A stretch of 64,000 nt of DNA from Phascolarctos cinereus (lineage: Eukaryota > Chordata > Mammalia > Diprotodontia > Phascolarctidae): positions 1,456,501 to 1,520,500 of the forward strand of contig NW_018344286.1 of NCBI RefSeq assembly GCF_002099425.1. The letters run 5' to 3'. Below are positions 10,011 through 20,356 of the stretch, piece after piece. The translations under genes and the position numbers were made by a program. The notes under the pieces were generated by a model that ran no database searches, was not told the origin of the DNA, and saw only the letters and a program-made list of their open reading frames with translations. Position 1 is the first letter of the stretch, and every line of letters starts with the position of its first letter.

Positions 10011-10980
10011 GATTTACAAATATCGGTTGAAATATTAAAGACAGACTAGATGCCCACATATTTCCAATCTGTCTAAAACGAGTGGGTTAGAGAAGGAGGC
10101 TTCATGGGATTGCTTTCAGCTCATCAGTTACGCCAACGGGCACAATTGCCCCTTGCACTCCAATGGGACCGAACAGCCTCAACCAAAGCAACAACCACAA
10201 TGTCCATATGGCTCTTTCAGGCCAGAAGGCACTCTTCCTACATAATCTTACTGGATCTTCACAATACCTCTTTGAGATAAGGGCTAATTAAGCTGCAGGT
10301 GGACCAGCCCAAACTGTCAGGGGATCCAGGTCACAGGGAATCTTCAGCCAATGAAACCCATGATCCACGTCCTCCCCAAACTGTTGTCTACCTGCTTTGT
10401 CTTGCTTCCTCCAAGTGCCCTACATAGACGGGATTGCCTGATACATTGCAGAATCTGAAGCCCATTGAAAAGGGGAGAAGTCGGCAAGTTCTTCCTCCAG
10501 AGCAGGTGGCTCTTGGGAGGGCTTCTGGAGAGTTCTAGTCTGAGCTACACAGAGACAATCTCCTCTTTCACTTTGCTGGTAAATCTCCACAAAGTGCAGA
10601 TTTGAAGTTGCAAAGGATGTTTCCCCGAAGGGTGCCCCTCCATATCCTTGTCTTTATTTTAAATGGAACAAAGGCATTTAGCTATGGGTTTATCTATGAG
10701 GACTGTGGAGGTCCTGTTATAGAAAACCTCTTGTCCCCATTTCTGAAAAAACTTCAAATGAGATTCCACCCTGAAAAACAAAGTTTTCCCAATGGGAACG
10801 CAGGAGATGGGGAAGAGCATGCTGTTCAATCAGAAGGGAACAATTCACTTCAAAGAGAATTTGAAACAAATCCCTTCTCATGTATCTCTTGTTTCGGATG
10901 GCTTACAAGTAAGTCCAGGCTGTAAAATAGCCAGAAGCAGGGCACTTTAGAAGGCTTCCTGGCTGGTGGTGCTGAAATCG
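10011..10980. other. Unassigned sequence
   Basis: No repeat recognised. A 107-codon plus-strand frame at 10602-10925 has no recognisable domain, no convincing splice borders and a composition like its surroundings. It is more likely chance than a gene. Confidence 0.45.
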
Positions 10981-10984
10981 AGAG

Positions 10985-11150
10985 AGAATTTATCAAGCAC
11001 TTGCTATGTGCCAGACACTGGGCTAAACATAGAAATTCAAATCCAAGCAAGCAATGAGTCCCCTACCTTCAAGGAGCTTGTATTTTAATATTCTAATGCA
11101 GGAAGAAAACATATAAAGGGAAACTGGGAAAGGGGCTTGGGGAGGGGAAC
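10985..11150 (+). repeat. Interspersed repeat, 'gcacttgctatgtgccagacac' block
   Basis: 'tatcaagcacttgctatgtgccagacactgggctaa' followed by 'tcaaggagcttgtatttta' defines a family repeated at 16780, 22737, 43015, 56600 and 57270. The name is unknown to me. Confidence 0.65.
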
Positions 11151-11284
11151 TATGCCTCTGGAGATGAGAATGAGGAGTCTGGAGAGAGAGTCCAGGAGGG
11201 AATGAGGTGGAGTGTGGCTGGGGTTCTTCCCAAAATGAAGATCTTGGGGGAAACAGTCATCACTCTAGAAAAGAAGGGCTCAGG

Positions 11285-11560
11285 ATTCTCCAGGATAACA
11301 ATGCAGGAAGGGAAGTTAGAGACTTTATGATCTAATCCATTTAGTAACTTAACAGATGAAGAAATTGAGACCCAGAGAGGAAGGAGTTTGCTCAAGTTTG
11401 GATAGGAAGCTAGGATTAGAACCTAGATCACCATAGACCAAAGCACTTCATCTTTCTGGCTGTAGTTTCCTTAACTGTGAAATTGGGGGAAGGGGGCAAT
11501 ACTTGGTCCCTAAGGCTCTTTCCAGGCAGAGCTCTACGATCCTATGATCTCCTCTACCTG
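11285..11560 (+). repeat. MIR-type SINE fragments
   Basis: 'cagatgaagaaattgagacccagagagg' and 'aggaagctaggattagaacc' belong to the MIR core and tail. 'agcacttcatctttctggct' to 'ctctttccaggcagagctctacgatcctatgat' resembles the MIR3/THER2-type tail. These may be two adjacent old copies. Confidence 0.6.
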
Positions 11561-11779
11561 AATCCTGCTTTTTTTTCCCATTATATGTACCACACTGCAG
11601 GGACCGTAAGAAATAGCATGGTGACGTTCTGTTGTTTGCCTGGTCCCAAGTCTAGCCTCTTACTTTTTGATTTGTATCAAATTGACTTTAAAGAGTAGAT
11701 CTCACAAGTACACAGAGTGAAGAGGTACTTAGATCATAATAACTGAATCAAATGCCAGAATACGTATTGGATATTCAGT

Positions 11780-11890
11780 GACCCCATACAACTCCCCTTT
11801 TGCAGAGAAAGAAACTGAGGCCCAAAGAGGAAGATGTAAGAACCACTACAGCAAAATCCCACAAGTAACGAGCAGAGAAGTATGATTCAG
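11780..11890 (+). repeat. MIR fragment
   Basis: 'gagaaagaaactgaggcccaaagagg' then 'agcagagaagtatgattcagg' is the MIR core followed by a degraded tail. Confidence 0.55.
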
Positions 11891-12955
11891 GTTTCCTCCT
11901 GGTCTTTCTCACGCCACCCCTCTATATTTCCTCCTTCAGTTTCCTTAGGCCAACCCCTGTCAGAGATGGAACATTTATGCCCTGGGAGCTCCCATCCTTT
12001 TTCACAGTCTGGCCTCTGTTTTTTAATTGCATTTTTTTCTTTTAACCCACCAGATTTCTGTGCTTCCAATCAGTGCATTTTATTTCCATTTACACGTTTT
12101 ATTCATCTGATTCATAGTTTAAATCTATGTCTTGGCCTCTGCTTTGCGTCCTGTTCCTGAGCCGCTGCCCTGGGAGGTTCAGCGTTCCGGAGCTAAGAAG
12201 ACTTTGAGGTGAGGGGAAAAGAGGGGTCCCGGACAAGATAGGACCCTGATCTTGATTCGTGTTCCTATGTACTCATACATATCTAAAGGCCAAAAAAGGA
12301 CGTGTACTCAAGCGTCCACTCATAGCCCTGGGACGGCACGTTCCCTCCTACACCAGCTGTGGCTATGGTGGTTGGCTGCACATATTGGCTCAAAGCATAA
12401 TTTCCCTCCTAGTGGGAGCCTGGCCTCCCTCTCTAAGGACAGACCTCCTTCTTTTTGGCTAAAGAGAGAAAATCTCCCTAGAGGCTATTTTTATTGTCAT
12501 TGTTATTTACTGGGTTTCATTTGAAATTCTGGTCTGTGATTACTGGAGTTGATTAGCAACCCACTTAGTCCTTCCAGTGGATGGATAACTCTTGCCTCCC
12601 ACCTCTTCCAGAGGCTGAGGGCTGCCTGCACTGGGCCAAGTGGAGAGCCGCAATGCCCTGACCATCGCAGCTGTAGTGGCTGACTTCTGCTTAACTACCA
12701 GACTGAAACACTCTCTTGCAAAGAGAGAGCTAGACATCGAAGGTCCATGACTATCGACTGCTAAGGTCCCATTGACAAGGTTAATATGAAGGCTGGCACC
12801 TCGGGATGACAAAGTCCCTTCATGTGTATGGGGCGTTTCCCCATTTTTCCCAATAATGAAGAATGGGCTGTGCCTGTTTCATCATTATTGCACAATTGCA
12901 AAGCAAACAAAGCCTTCATTCCAAATCATAAATGGTGATAGGCAGGAAATGATAC
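11891..12955. other. Unassigned sequence
   Basis: C+T-rich at 11900-12170, otherwise mixed. No repeat, exon or RNA gene was recognised. A few CpGs near 12160-12240 are too sparse to be a CpG island. Confidence 0.45.
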
Positions 12956-12959
12956 GCTC

Positions 12960-13595
12960 TATCTTCCATTCTCGTCTCTAGCTGCTTATTGGACATCTCA
13001 TACTGATGCTTGACAGCCATTGTAAATGCAATATGTCCAAAACCTAACACTTTCTCTTTCCCCCCAAATCCTTCCATCTTTCTCCCCTCCTTCCATCATC
13101 CTCTCAATCGTTGCAGCTTACAACCTAAATGCCCTCATTGACTCTCTTCAACAACCCCCGTTTCCCATTCGTTGTCAAGCCCTGTCATTCTATCTCGTCA
13201 GCATCTCTTGTATAGATCCCCTTCTGTCCTTCGTGTGCCTTCACTCAGGGCTGGCCCCCGCCTCCTGATGACCAGACTGTTACAATGGCCTGCTCATTCA
13301 TCTTCCTGCCTCCAGGCTCTCGCCATTTCAATCTATCCCGTGCTCAGCTGTCAAATTGAACTTCCTTCCTATTAACTCTGGGATCAAGTGTAAAATCCTC
13401 TGCTTGGCTTTTCAAGCCCTTCATATCTGTCTCCTCCTCTCTTTCCAGGCTTCTTACACCTTATTCCTCTTCACATACTCTGAGATTCCATGGCAGTTGG
13501 CTGGCTCTGAACGTTTTCACTGGCAGTCTCACACATCCCAAATGCTGTGGCTCCTCATCTGGGGACTTACTGGGCTTCACCCCACTCTAGCGTCC
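12960..13595 (+). mobile_element. L2/CR1-clade LINE, 3' part of the RT ORF
   Basis: Blocks occur in L2 order: 'atgtccaaaacctaacac', 'cgttgtcaagccctgtcattctatctcgtcagcatctctt', 'gactgttacaatggcctgctca', 'ctgggatcaagtgtaaaatcctctgcttggcttttcaagcccttcata' and 'ctttccaggcttcttacacc'. These encode the end of the L2 ORF2 protein. The copy is old, with many frame breaks. Confidence 0.82.
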
Positions 13596-13624
13596 TGAGG
13601 GCAGCAGAGCAATCTTTTGTCTAG

Positions 13625-13751
13625 CAGAAGAACATGGAGAGGAGTGACACAGCCATGTACTGCAGACTTACCCATAAGGACAGCAAGGGCATCGAAACCA
13701 CAGCACGGTTACGAGTCGTCCCAGGAACGTGTCATGCTCAACGAGGTTTCG
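13625..13751 (+). other. Exon-like segment encoding Ig-domain-like F-G strands
   Basis: Between a plausible acceptor ('atcttttgtctag', ending 13624) and a consensus donor ('gtaagt' at 13752) lies an open segment. Its translation includes 'SDTAMYCRLTHKDSKG' and then 'IETTARLRVVPG'. 'D-x-A-x-Y-x-C' followed by 'A-R-L-x-V-V' is the usual spacing of the F and G strands of I-set or V-set immunoglobulin domains, and Ig domains are often split between exons. The other half of a domain was not found nearby, and I cannot name a gene. It may be chance or a decayed exon. It starts just downstream of an L2 fragment. Confidence 0.3.
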
Positions 13752-13759
13752 GTAAGTCT

Positions 13760-14190
13760 GCTCCCACTCTTACCTATGGACACTTTGTGCCTTGTAGGCA
13801 GAGTGTGACTCAGGTTTGTGAGTGAACCACTATTGTCTTTCCTCTTTCTTTTATGTTATCATAGTTACTTTCACCTTTCTTCCTGTCAGTGAATGTTTCA
13901 TGAGGAAGGGCTCACGGCATCCTTTTGGCTAATTTGTTTAAATGAGAAGAATGTCACCATGGGCTTAGAAGCCATAATTATGAGAAGCAGAGAGACATAC
14001 ATCACCCTTATCACAGTTACCCCTAGGACCCTGACAGTGAATGGTAGCAGCAGCATAGCCAAGCCACTGGGAAATCACTTTGACTTATCAGAGTGCATTC
14101 AGATGGGATGGACAAAGCAGGCCAAGCCAGGAAAGGAGGAAGTCTGAAAAGAGACTGCCACAGCTCCTGTAAACAAGGTAAGTGTGGCAT
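13760..14190. other. Unassigned sequence
   Basis: No repeat was recognised. A partial frame at 13893-14147 has no domain. Confidence 0.4.
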
Positions 14191-14194
14191 GGCT

Positions 14195-14360
14195 TCAGGG
14201 GAGTTACTAATGCTAGGAAGATCAGGAAAGGCTTCATTGAGAATATGATATTTGGACAGAACTTTAAAGGAAGCTGGAGGTCCAGGAGGCATGAATGAGA
14301 AAGGAATACACTCAAGGCCTTGTGAGGGAAGAGAGAGGGGCATGTAACAAGGCACAGAGA
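14195..14360 (+). repeat. Interspersed repeat, middle part of the 'gcacctactatgtgcc' family
   Basis: 'atcaggaaaggcttcattgag', 'actttaaaggaagctggagg' and 'caggaggcatgaatgag' match the central part of the family (reduced-identity 'gggaaaggcttc...gacttgaaggaagccagggagg'). Confidence 0.55.
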
Positions 14361-14598
14361 TTGGGTATGCATGCTCTGTTTTATGATATGTGATACATTG
14401 AATATATAGATTGTGTGCAATAGACAGAAAGAGTCAGATAGCACAGCCCTGTGTGTGAAGGGGAGGAAGTTTATGGAGCTTAGAAAGGTGGGTTGGAGAG
14501 AGGTTGGAAGAGGTTTGAAATTCCCAAAGAATTCATATTTTGTCCTAGAAGTAATAGAAGGAAACACTTGGCAAACCCACCAATATCTCAGATAGGAG

Positions 14599-14599
<1 letters not shown>

Positions 14600-14646
<47 letters not shown>
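14600..14646. repeat. (AAT)n microsatellite
   Basis: About 15 uninterrupted AAT units immediately upstream of the Tigger-like element. Confidence 0.95.
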
Positions 14647-14648
<2 letters not shown>

Positions 14649-14654
14649 ATTATA

Positions 14655-15421
14655 TAGTCAATCCTCATCATTCGCATAGCTAAGTTTTGTGACTTTAAGC
14701 ATACATGTGATTTTCTTAGTAACCTCATTTTCTCTTTCACATTGGCAACCACGCACATTCATGTTATGTGCAGTAGAGAGGAAAAAAAATGATAGGTGAA
14801 ATGTCTGCAAAAAAGGAGAAAAGTATTGGTAAATATGTTTCTGAATCCTCTCCAGAAAATCCTGAAGCAGCCTCTCAAGTGTGAGAGGAGGGAACTGAAA
14901 AAATGAAAAAGCAGCTAAGTTCATGGGTAAATGAGGTGGTGTTCAACCCCACCATCCAACCTGTCTGAGGGCCAAGGGGGGTAGTTCAGAGCTCAGACAA
15001 GTATGCAACCCGAGGCCTGTGCTTTTCACTAGTGAATGGCTCAAGAACAGAGGGGAGAGGGAAGGTAGGGATGGCAGGTGCTGCCCCTTTCTCTTTTTAA
15101 CTTCTTTTTAATAGGCTTCTTCAGACCTTGCTGACCCTTCCCCTCTTAGTCCCCCTTGTCTTCCCTGCATTTTATGGGTTGTTTCATGATAAGCATGTTA
15201 GGAAAAGTGCATATAATCAGAATTAATGTTTTGTTATAAGGAATTGTATGTAGAAAAGTATATTTGCAGCAAACTAGTGAAAGATTACCATTTTGGGTGG
15301 TTGCAGGAACCTACCCCTCCCCCATTTCCCAGAGGTTCAATGGATCAACATTTGCATTTTTTTACTTTCATGCCATTTCTTTTCTAGGAATAGTACCCTC
15401 ATGAAAGTTGAGGATTGACTG
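14655..15421. mobile_element. Non-autonomous Tigger/pogo-like DNA transposon
   Basis: The terminal inverted repeats are 'agtcaatcctca' at the left end and 'tgaggattgact' at the right end, and both ends are flanked by TA (14653-14654 and 15422-15423). A TA target duplication and 'ggttgcaggaacctacccc'-like sequence inside the right end (15300-15320) fit the Tc1/mariner-pogo superfamily, Tigger group. At 767 bp it is too short for a transposase. Short frames near 14790-14930 are not recognisable as transposase. Orientation is unassigned. Confidence 0.75.
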
Positions 15422-15473
15422 TATCACTTAAACATAATAGGAAATAATTTCTAATTGGTGCTATATAATTAAT

Positions 15474-15530
15474 AATTAGAAGTCAATGGAGATGATGGTC
15501 ATGATAACAATAATAATCACATTAAAGCCC
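15474..15530 (+). repeat. Arm of an imperfect inverted repeat with 16411-16472
   Basis: 'ttagaagtcaatggagatg' and the following 'aacaataataatcacattaaa' match the reverse complement of 16411-16472 at about 80% with small gaps. Confidence 0.65.
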
Positions 15531-16084
15531 GGCCTCTCCCTTACAGGCCAACCTACCGCCTATGTTATGGCCAAGGGAAATGTGTAGCCCACAGAGAAGG
15601 AGGGAGAGGACAAATAGAATGATGTGCAACTGAGTCTTCCTATACCTCCAGCTTCTTCTAGCAGCTATGGATGCCCAGGAAGAACCCTGAAACACTGACA
15701 AGTTGGGCCTTGGTAATATGACTGATTCAATTAGCATACAGGTCACAGTGATACAACTGCTCCTAAGAGTCAAAGCTGTCATGCGTGCAGGTACATAAGT
15801 GTGTACATATGTGTTCACATGCGGGTTTACGCATGTGGCACATATTATTCTTTGCGTAGCTAATGTAATATGTCACATAAAATTTAATCTGTAACATGTG
15901 TTTGTCATGTATAGTTTCAATATAATATCATATGTTTTATATACTTTATATGTTTTTAAAGTAGGACCAGCCTACAATCTATGCTGCCATATGTGTGTAT
16001 ATTACATATATACGTATATGTGAGTATCTGTATATAATTTACATATAGTACACACATTTAGGACCATCTCTATTCTACATGGAA
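15531..16084. other. Unassigned sequence with TG/TA-rich parts
   Basis: 15780-15830 and 15990-16050 are alternating purine-pyrimidine (gtgtacatatgtg, tatatacgtatatg). 'ggaccagcctacaatctat' at 15964 recurs inverted at about 16490. Nothing else recognised. Confidence 0.5.
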
Positions 16085-16222
16085 TTTTTGTGTCTGACCT
16101 GTGATAGAGCCTTCCGAGCTCATATTGGTCTGATCAGCTAAAGTCAGACACATTGTACCTTGACCACAACAAAATGATACCATTTTAGTCCTCTTTGAGA
16201 ATGAAGGACAACAATCAACCAA
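16085..16222 (+). mobile_element. LINE 3' end with C-terminal zinc-finger-like coding remnant
   Basis: 'tgtgatagagccttccgagctcatattggtctgatc' encodes C-D-R-A-F-R-x-x-I-G-L-I, the start of the C2H2-like finger seen at the end of some non-LTR retrotransposon proteins. A short 3' UTR ending 'tcctctttgagaatgaagg' follows. The same terminus ends the repeat at 17170-17705. The clade was not determined. Confidence 0.5.
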
Positions 16223-16224
16223 TA

Positions 16225-16385
16225 TGTGCGTGTATTTCATATGTGTGTATATATATGTGTGTATTTATTCATGTGTGTGTGTGCATGGATAAGTGTGTGT
16301 ATGGATGGATGTATATACACATACAACATGTGTATGAGTATATACATATGTGTATACACACAACATATATACACACAACATAGAC
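16225..16385. repeat. TG/TA-rich simple repeat
   Basis: Imperfect (TG)n, (TATG)n and (TACACA)n over about 160 bp. Confidence 0.85.
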
Positions 16386-16410
16386 AATAGGTTGTTATTC
16401 AAAGGAGTGG

Positions 16411-16472
16411 CTGAGTTTTAATGTGGTTATTTTTATTGTTATTGTCATTACAACCATTTCCATTGACTTCTA
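16411..16472 (-). repeat. Second arm of the imperfect inverted repeat
   Basis: Reverse complement of 15474-15530 at about 80%. It is followed by a G run (16480-16488). Confidence 0.65.
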
Positions 16473-16774
16473 AGATATGGGGGGGGGGATTGTAGATTGT
16501 AGGCTGGCCCAACTCAAAAACTTTGCAAAGAATCCACCATGGCATTAAGGATAATAGTGAAGAGGTGTCCTTTTGTGCCATAGTAAAACCAAGGGCAAAA
16601 TCTGATGGAACAAATCAAAAATAGCAATACCATGCATGCTCTAATATAAATGATGGTCGCCATTCAAGCAGGCAAACCATGAAAGCACGTTAAATGGACT
16701 CCAGAAAACAACAGTTTTGTGAAGTACCATCATCATTTCAAAACAAAATCAGAAACAGATTTCATTAGCTGTAG

Positions 16775-17130
16775 TTCCATCTAATCCAATCCAATCAACA
16801 TTTATTAAGTGCTTATAATGTGCCAGCAACTGTGCTAAGAGCTAATGATACACTTAAGAAGAAGAAAGACAGTTCCTGCCCTCCAGGGATTTGCAATCTA
16901 ATGGAGGAAGACAACATCCAAAAGGAGGCAGGGAAAGGGTAGGGGATAGGACACCAGGGGATACAAGGGCAGTGGGGAGAGCATCCTGTTCAGTGGAATT
17001 GAAACCAGACAAAGCAACAGATGAAAAATGGGGTGTTGAAAGTCCAGTTTCTGCCCTCTATAAAGGAAAACATTGGGAGGAATTGGGTATTCTCCATCCA
17101 GCTCTCAAATCAAAGAGCAGAGGAGGCTGA
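16775..17130 (+). repeat. Interspersed repeat, 'gcacctactatgtgcc' family
   Basis: 'aacatttattaagtgcttataatgtgccagcaactgtgctaa', 'agacagttcctgccctccaggg' and 'tttgcaatctaatggagg' are present in order. This is the longest copy of the family in the window. Confidence 0.7.
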
Positions 17131-17164
17131 GGGAGGTGGAATCAATCAAGGCTTGAGTTAGCAG

Positions 17165-17705
17165 CGTGGTGGCATGTGGGGTATTCAGGAAGGACTAGCA
17201 CCCCTGGTGTGAGGGCTTGCCAAACCCTTTTTGGGGCTGCTAACCCAACGTTGATTTCAACTGTCACCTGCACCTTCAAGAGGCTATAGTTTGAGCAGTG
17301 GCCTCACCCTGGTGAATGGCTTCAGCAGACAGTCTAAACCAGATTGAGTCTAGCCAATGGGGCCTCAAAGTCATCAGTGAGTTAAGAAGGTCAACACCTA
17401 CTCAAAGCATATGAAGACCTCCCCTAGCAGAACAATTTATTCCAACAGTCGTGAAGTGGCAGAAGCAAGTACTGTGGAGTGTGTAGAGCTCGGTCAGACA
17501 TCAAAGATACCACTGTCATCTACCGCAACCTGGGCTATCACCATTGTCTTGACTTTTATCCTGCCATTGGGTTTTGATGACTCTGGAAGAGATTGAGCCT
17601 AATGACTTTGTGCAACTCTTCCTCACTTATATATAATTCACAAGCAAGTCAAGACATCACCCTGTAATCTCATTGGTCCTCTTTGAAAGGAAAGGACGAA
17701 CACAG
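17165..17705 (+). mobile_element. Marsupial-type interspersed repeat ending 'tcctctttgaaaggaaagg'
   Basis: About 540 bp ending in the same 3' terminus as 16190-16222, which indicates that one LINE machinery mobilises both. Internal blocks include 'tctaccgcaacctgggctatcacc', 'ctctggaagagattgagc', 'gactttgtgcaactcttcctcac' and 'aagtcaagacatcaccc'. It is a non-autonomous or truncated element whose family name I cannot give. Confidence 0.55.
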
Positions 17706-18125
17706 CAGTAGCATCTTAGCAGGGGAATCAGCTCTAGTCCAAGTCTTCATATGGGCTTTTTATTACCAACACCCTGAGCTTCAAGTCACAAAGCCATATA
17801 TAGCTGACAAGTACAGGGCAATTAAAAAAAAAAAACAACAGCAACAGCACACAAACTACACTCCCAGCTCAAGATCAGAGAAGAGGCGGAATGGAGCTAA
17901 GTAACCAGCAAAACGCACAGACGGAGAAGTCAAAGATCCCTGGGTCATTCATAATTTTCTCTCAATGTAAATTATATAAAGTATGTCTAATAAAGCAGAT
18001 GACAAAACACCATCTAAGACTAAAATTATTTTGGAAAGGAGATGGACAAGAAGGATTCTTAGAATGGAATTCCAAAAAAATTAATGCTTTAGTGTGACCA
18101 TGTGCACCCAAATGGCAGACCAATT
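17706..18125. other. Unassigned sequence
   Basis: Contains an A-run with CAA units (17824-17845). No gene or repeat recognised. Confidence 0.45.
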
Positions 18126-18127
18126 AT

Positions 18128-18360
18128 CCCAAAATAATAATAATATAACAGATAACATTTATATTGTGCTTACTATAGAACAGGCAATGTGCTAAGTGCT
18201 TTACAATGATTACTTCATTTGGTCTTCGTAACAACCCTGGGAGGTATATATTATCTTCATTTTATAGTTGAGGAAACTGAGGTTAGTTAAGTGACTTACC
18301 CAGGGTCATACAGCTAAAGATGGATTTCTTATTCATTGCACCACCTAGATGCCTAGTAAG
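18128..18360 (+). repeat. MIR/MAR-type CORE-SINE, near full length
   Basis: 'taacatttatattgtgcttactat', 'gtgctaagtgctttacaatg', 'ttttatagttgaggaaactgagg', 'taagtgacttacccagggtcatacagcta' and a final 'gcaccacctagatgcct' are in order. An (AAT)n run precedes it. Confidence 0.85.
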
Positions 18361-18650
18361 ACAGAGTAATTTTTAAGCTGTTATCTTTCATAAGCACCAT
18401 GAATGAACCCATTTCCTAGAAGCATCTGAAATAAAGTGTAAAAATATTTTGGGATCTTCATACAGCAAGAAATGAAACAGCCATAGACATAAAGGATTAA
18501 AGGGATTGATTTATTTTTGTAGTATACACAATGGTCATGTTTCAAAGCCCGATAGAAATATAACTAGGTCAACCAGATATCATGTGACTGAGTGACAGCA
18601 AAGGTATATTTCATTGGATGTGGCAAAGGTAGCTGAACTTAAGCAGCAGT
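18361..18650. other. Unassigned sequence
   Basis: A+T-rich; no repeat recognised between the CORE-SINE and the L1. Confidence 0.4.
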
Positions 18651-19410
18651 TCCATTTTTATTACTTTAGGATACAGACCTAGTCATAGTATTGTTGGATC
18701 AAAGGCTTTGCATGGTTGTATAGCCCTTTGGGCATAGTTCCAGAATGGTTGAATCAGTTTACAACTCCACCAACAGTGTATTAGTGTACCAATTTTTCCA
18801 CATCCCTTCTAACATTTGTAATTTTCTTTTTCTGTTGTATTAGCCAATCTGATAGGTATGAAGTTGTACCTCAGAGTTGTTTTAATTTGCATTTTTTAAT
18901 CAATAGTGATTTAGAGCATTTTATATGGCTATTGATAGGTTTGATTTCTTCATCCGAAAACTGCCTGTTCATATCCTTTAACAATTAGTCAATTAAGGAA
19001 TGACTCATATTCTTATAAATTTGACTTTTTATATATTTGAGAAATGAAGCCTTTATCAAAGAAACTTGCTGTAAAATTTTCCATCAGTTTTCTTCTTTCT
19101 TTCCAATCTTGGCTGAATTATTTTTGTTTTGGCAAGAACTTTTTAATTATAATATAATCAGAATTATCTATTTTTATATCCCATAATGTTCTCTATCTTT
19201 TATTTAGTCATAAATTCTTCCCTTATCTATCTGACAGGTAAACTATTCTATGCACCACCAATTTGCTTATGTCTCCTTAACTTTATTCTTGTTTATTTTC
19301 TGGTTAGATTTATCTAGTTCCGAGAGGAGAAAGTTGTGGTTCCCCGCTAGCATAGATTTACTATTTACTCCTGTAACTCATTTAACTTTTCCTTTAAAAA
19401 TTTATATAGG

Positions 19411-19555
19411 GGCAGCTAGGTGGACCAGTGAATAGAGCACCAGCCCTTGCGTCAGGAGGACCTGAGTTCAAATCCAGTTGCAGACACTTGACACTAGCTG
19501 TGTGACTCAAGGTATATAACTTAACCCCAATTGCCTCACTATAAATAAATAAAAT
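19411..19555 (+). repeat. tRNA-derived marsupial SINE inserted in the L1
   Basis: The head 'ggggcagctaggtggaccag' and 'aggacctgagttcaaatcc' lead to 'aaccccaattgcctcac' and an A-rich tail. Target duplications 'aaaaatttatat' (left) and 'aaaaatttgtat' (right) differ at one base. It entered after the host L1 was in place. Confidence 0.9.
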
Positions 19556-19905
19556 AAAAATTTGTATCGTATGCTATTTGATACATGTATGTTTGGTGTT
19601 GATATCATTTCATTGTCTATGGATCCTTTTAGGAAAATGTGGTTTTCTTGCTTATCTCTTTTTATCAGATCTATTTTTTTCTTTTGCCTTGTCTGAGCTC
19701 ATGATCACTACCCCTGCATCTTTTTTTTACTTCAGCTGAAGCATAATAGATTCTCCTCCAGCCCTTACCTTTACTCTGTGTCCCTCTATACTTCAAGTAT
19801 GTTTCTTGTAAACAATACATTGTAGGATTCTTAATCCATTCAGCTACCTGCTTCCATTTTATGCATTAATTTCTCCTATTCACATTAATATCCTATTTCC
19901 TCCAT

Positions 19906-19907
<2 letters not shown>

Positions 19908-19948
<41 letters not shown>
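19908..19948. repeat. (TC)n microsatellite
   Basis: Nearly uninterrupted TC dinucleotides, between the ORF1-ORF2 spacer and the endonuclease part of the L1. Confidence 0.95.
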
Positions 19949-19955
<7 letters not shown>

Positions 19956-20307
19956 CCTTCCTCCCTCCCTCTCACTGCTGCTTTCACTATCTCTCTCCTC
20001 TCTGTCCTGTTTTGTTTCTGATGACCACCTCCCCAATGCACCTTTCTTCTGTCACTCCCTTTGCCCCCTTCTTTCCTACAGGGTAAAAGAGATATCTATA
20101 CCCAACTCACTGTATATATTATTCCCTTTTTTAGTCTAATGAGAGTTAAGGTTCAAGTGATGCCCACCACCACTCTCTATCTTCTGCTCTACTGTAAAAG
20201 CTTTTTCACACATCTTTTGTATGAGATAATTTACCCCATTTTATTTCTCCCTTCTCCCTTCTCCCTCCTTCCAGTGCATCCCTCTTTCTCATCACTTACT
20301 TTTTTTT

Positions 20308-20356
20308 GTATATCATCATCATCATCAATCATCATCATCATCATCATCATCATCAC
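20308..20356. repeat. (ATC)n microsatellite
   Basis: ATC triplets with one 'aatc' interruption, within the L1 spacer. Confidence 0.92.

Noticed and set aside
16195-16383. Cys/Ile/Tyr-rich 62-codon frame
   Set aside because: A product of the TG/TA simple repeat next to a LINE 3' end.
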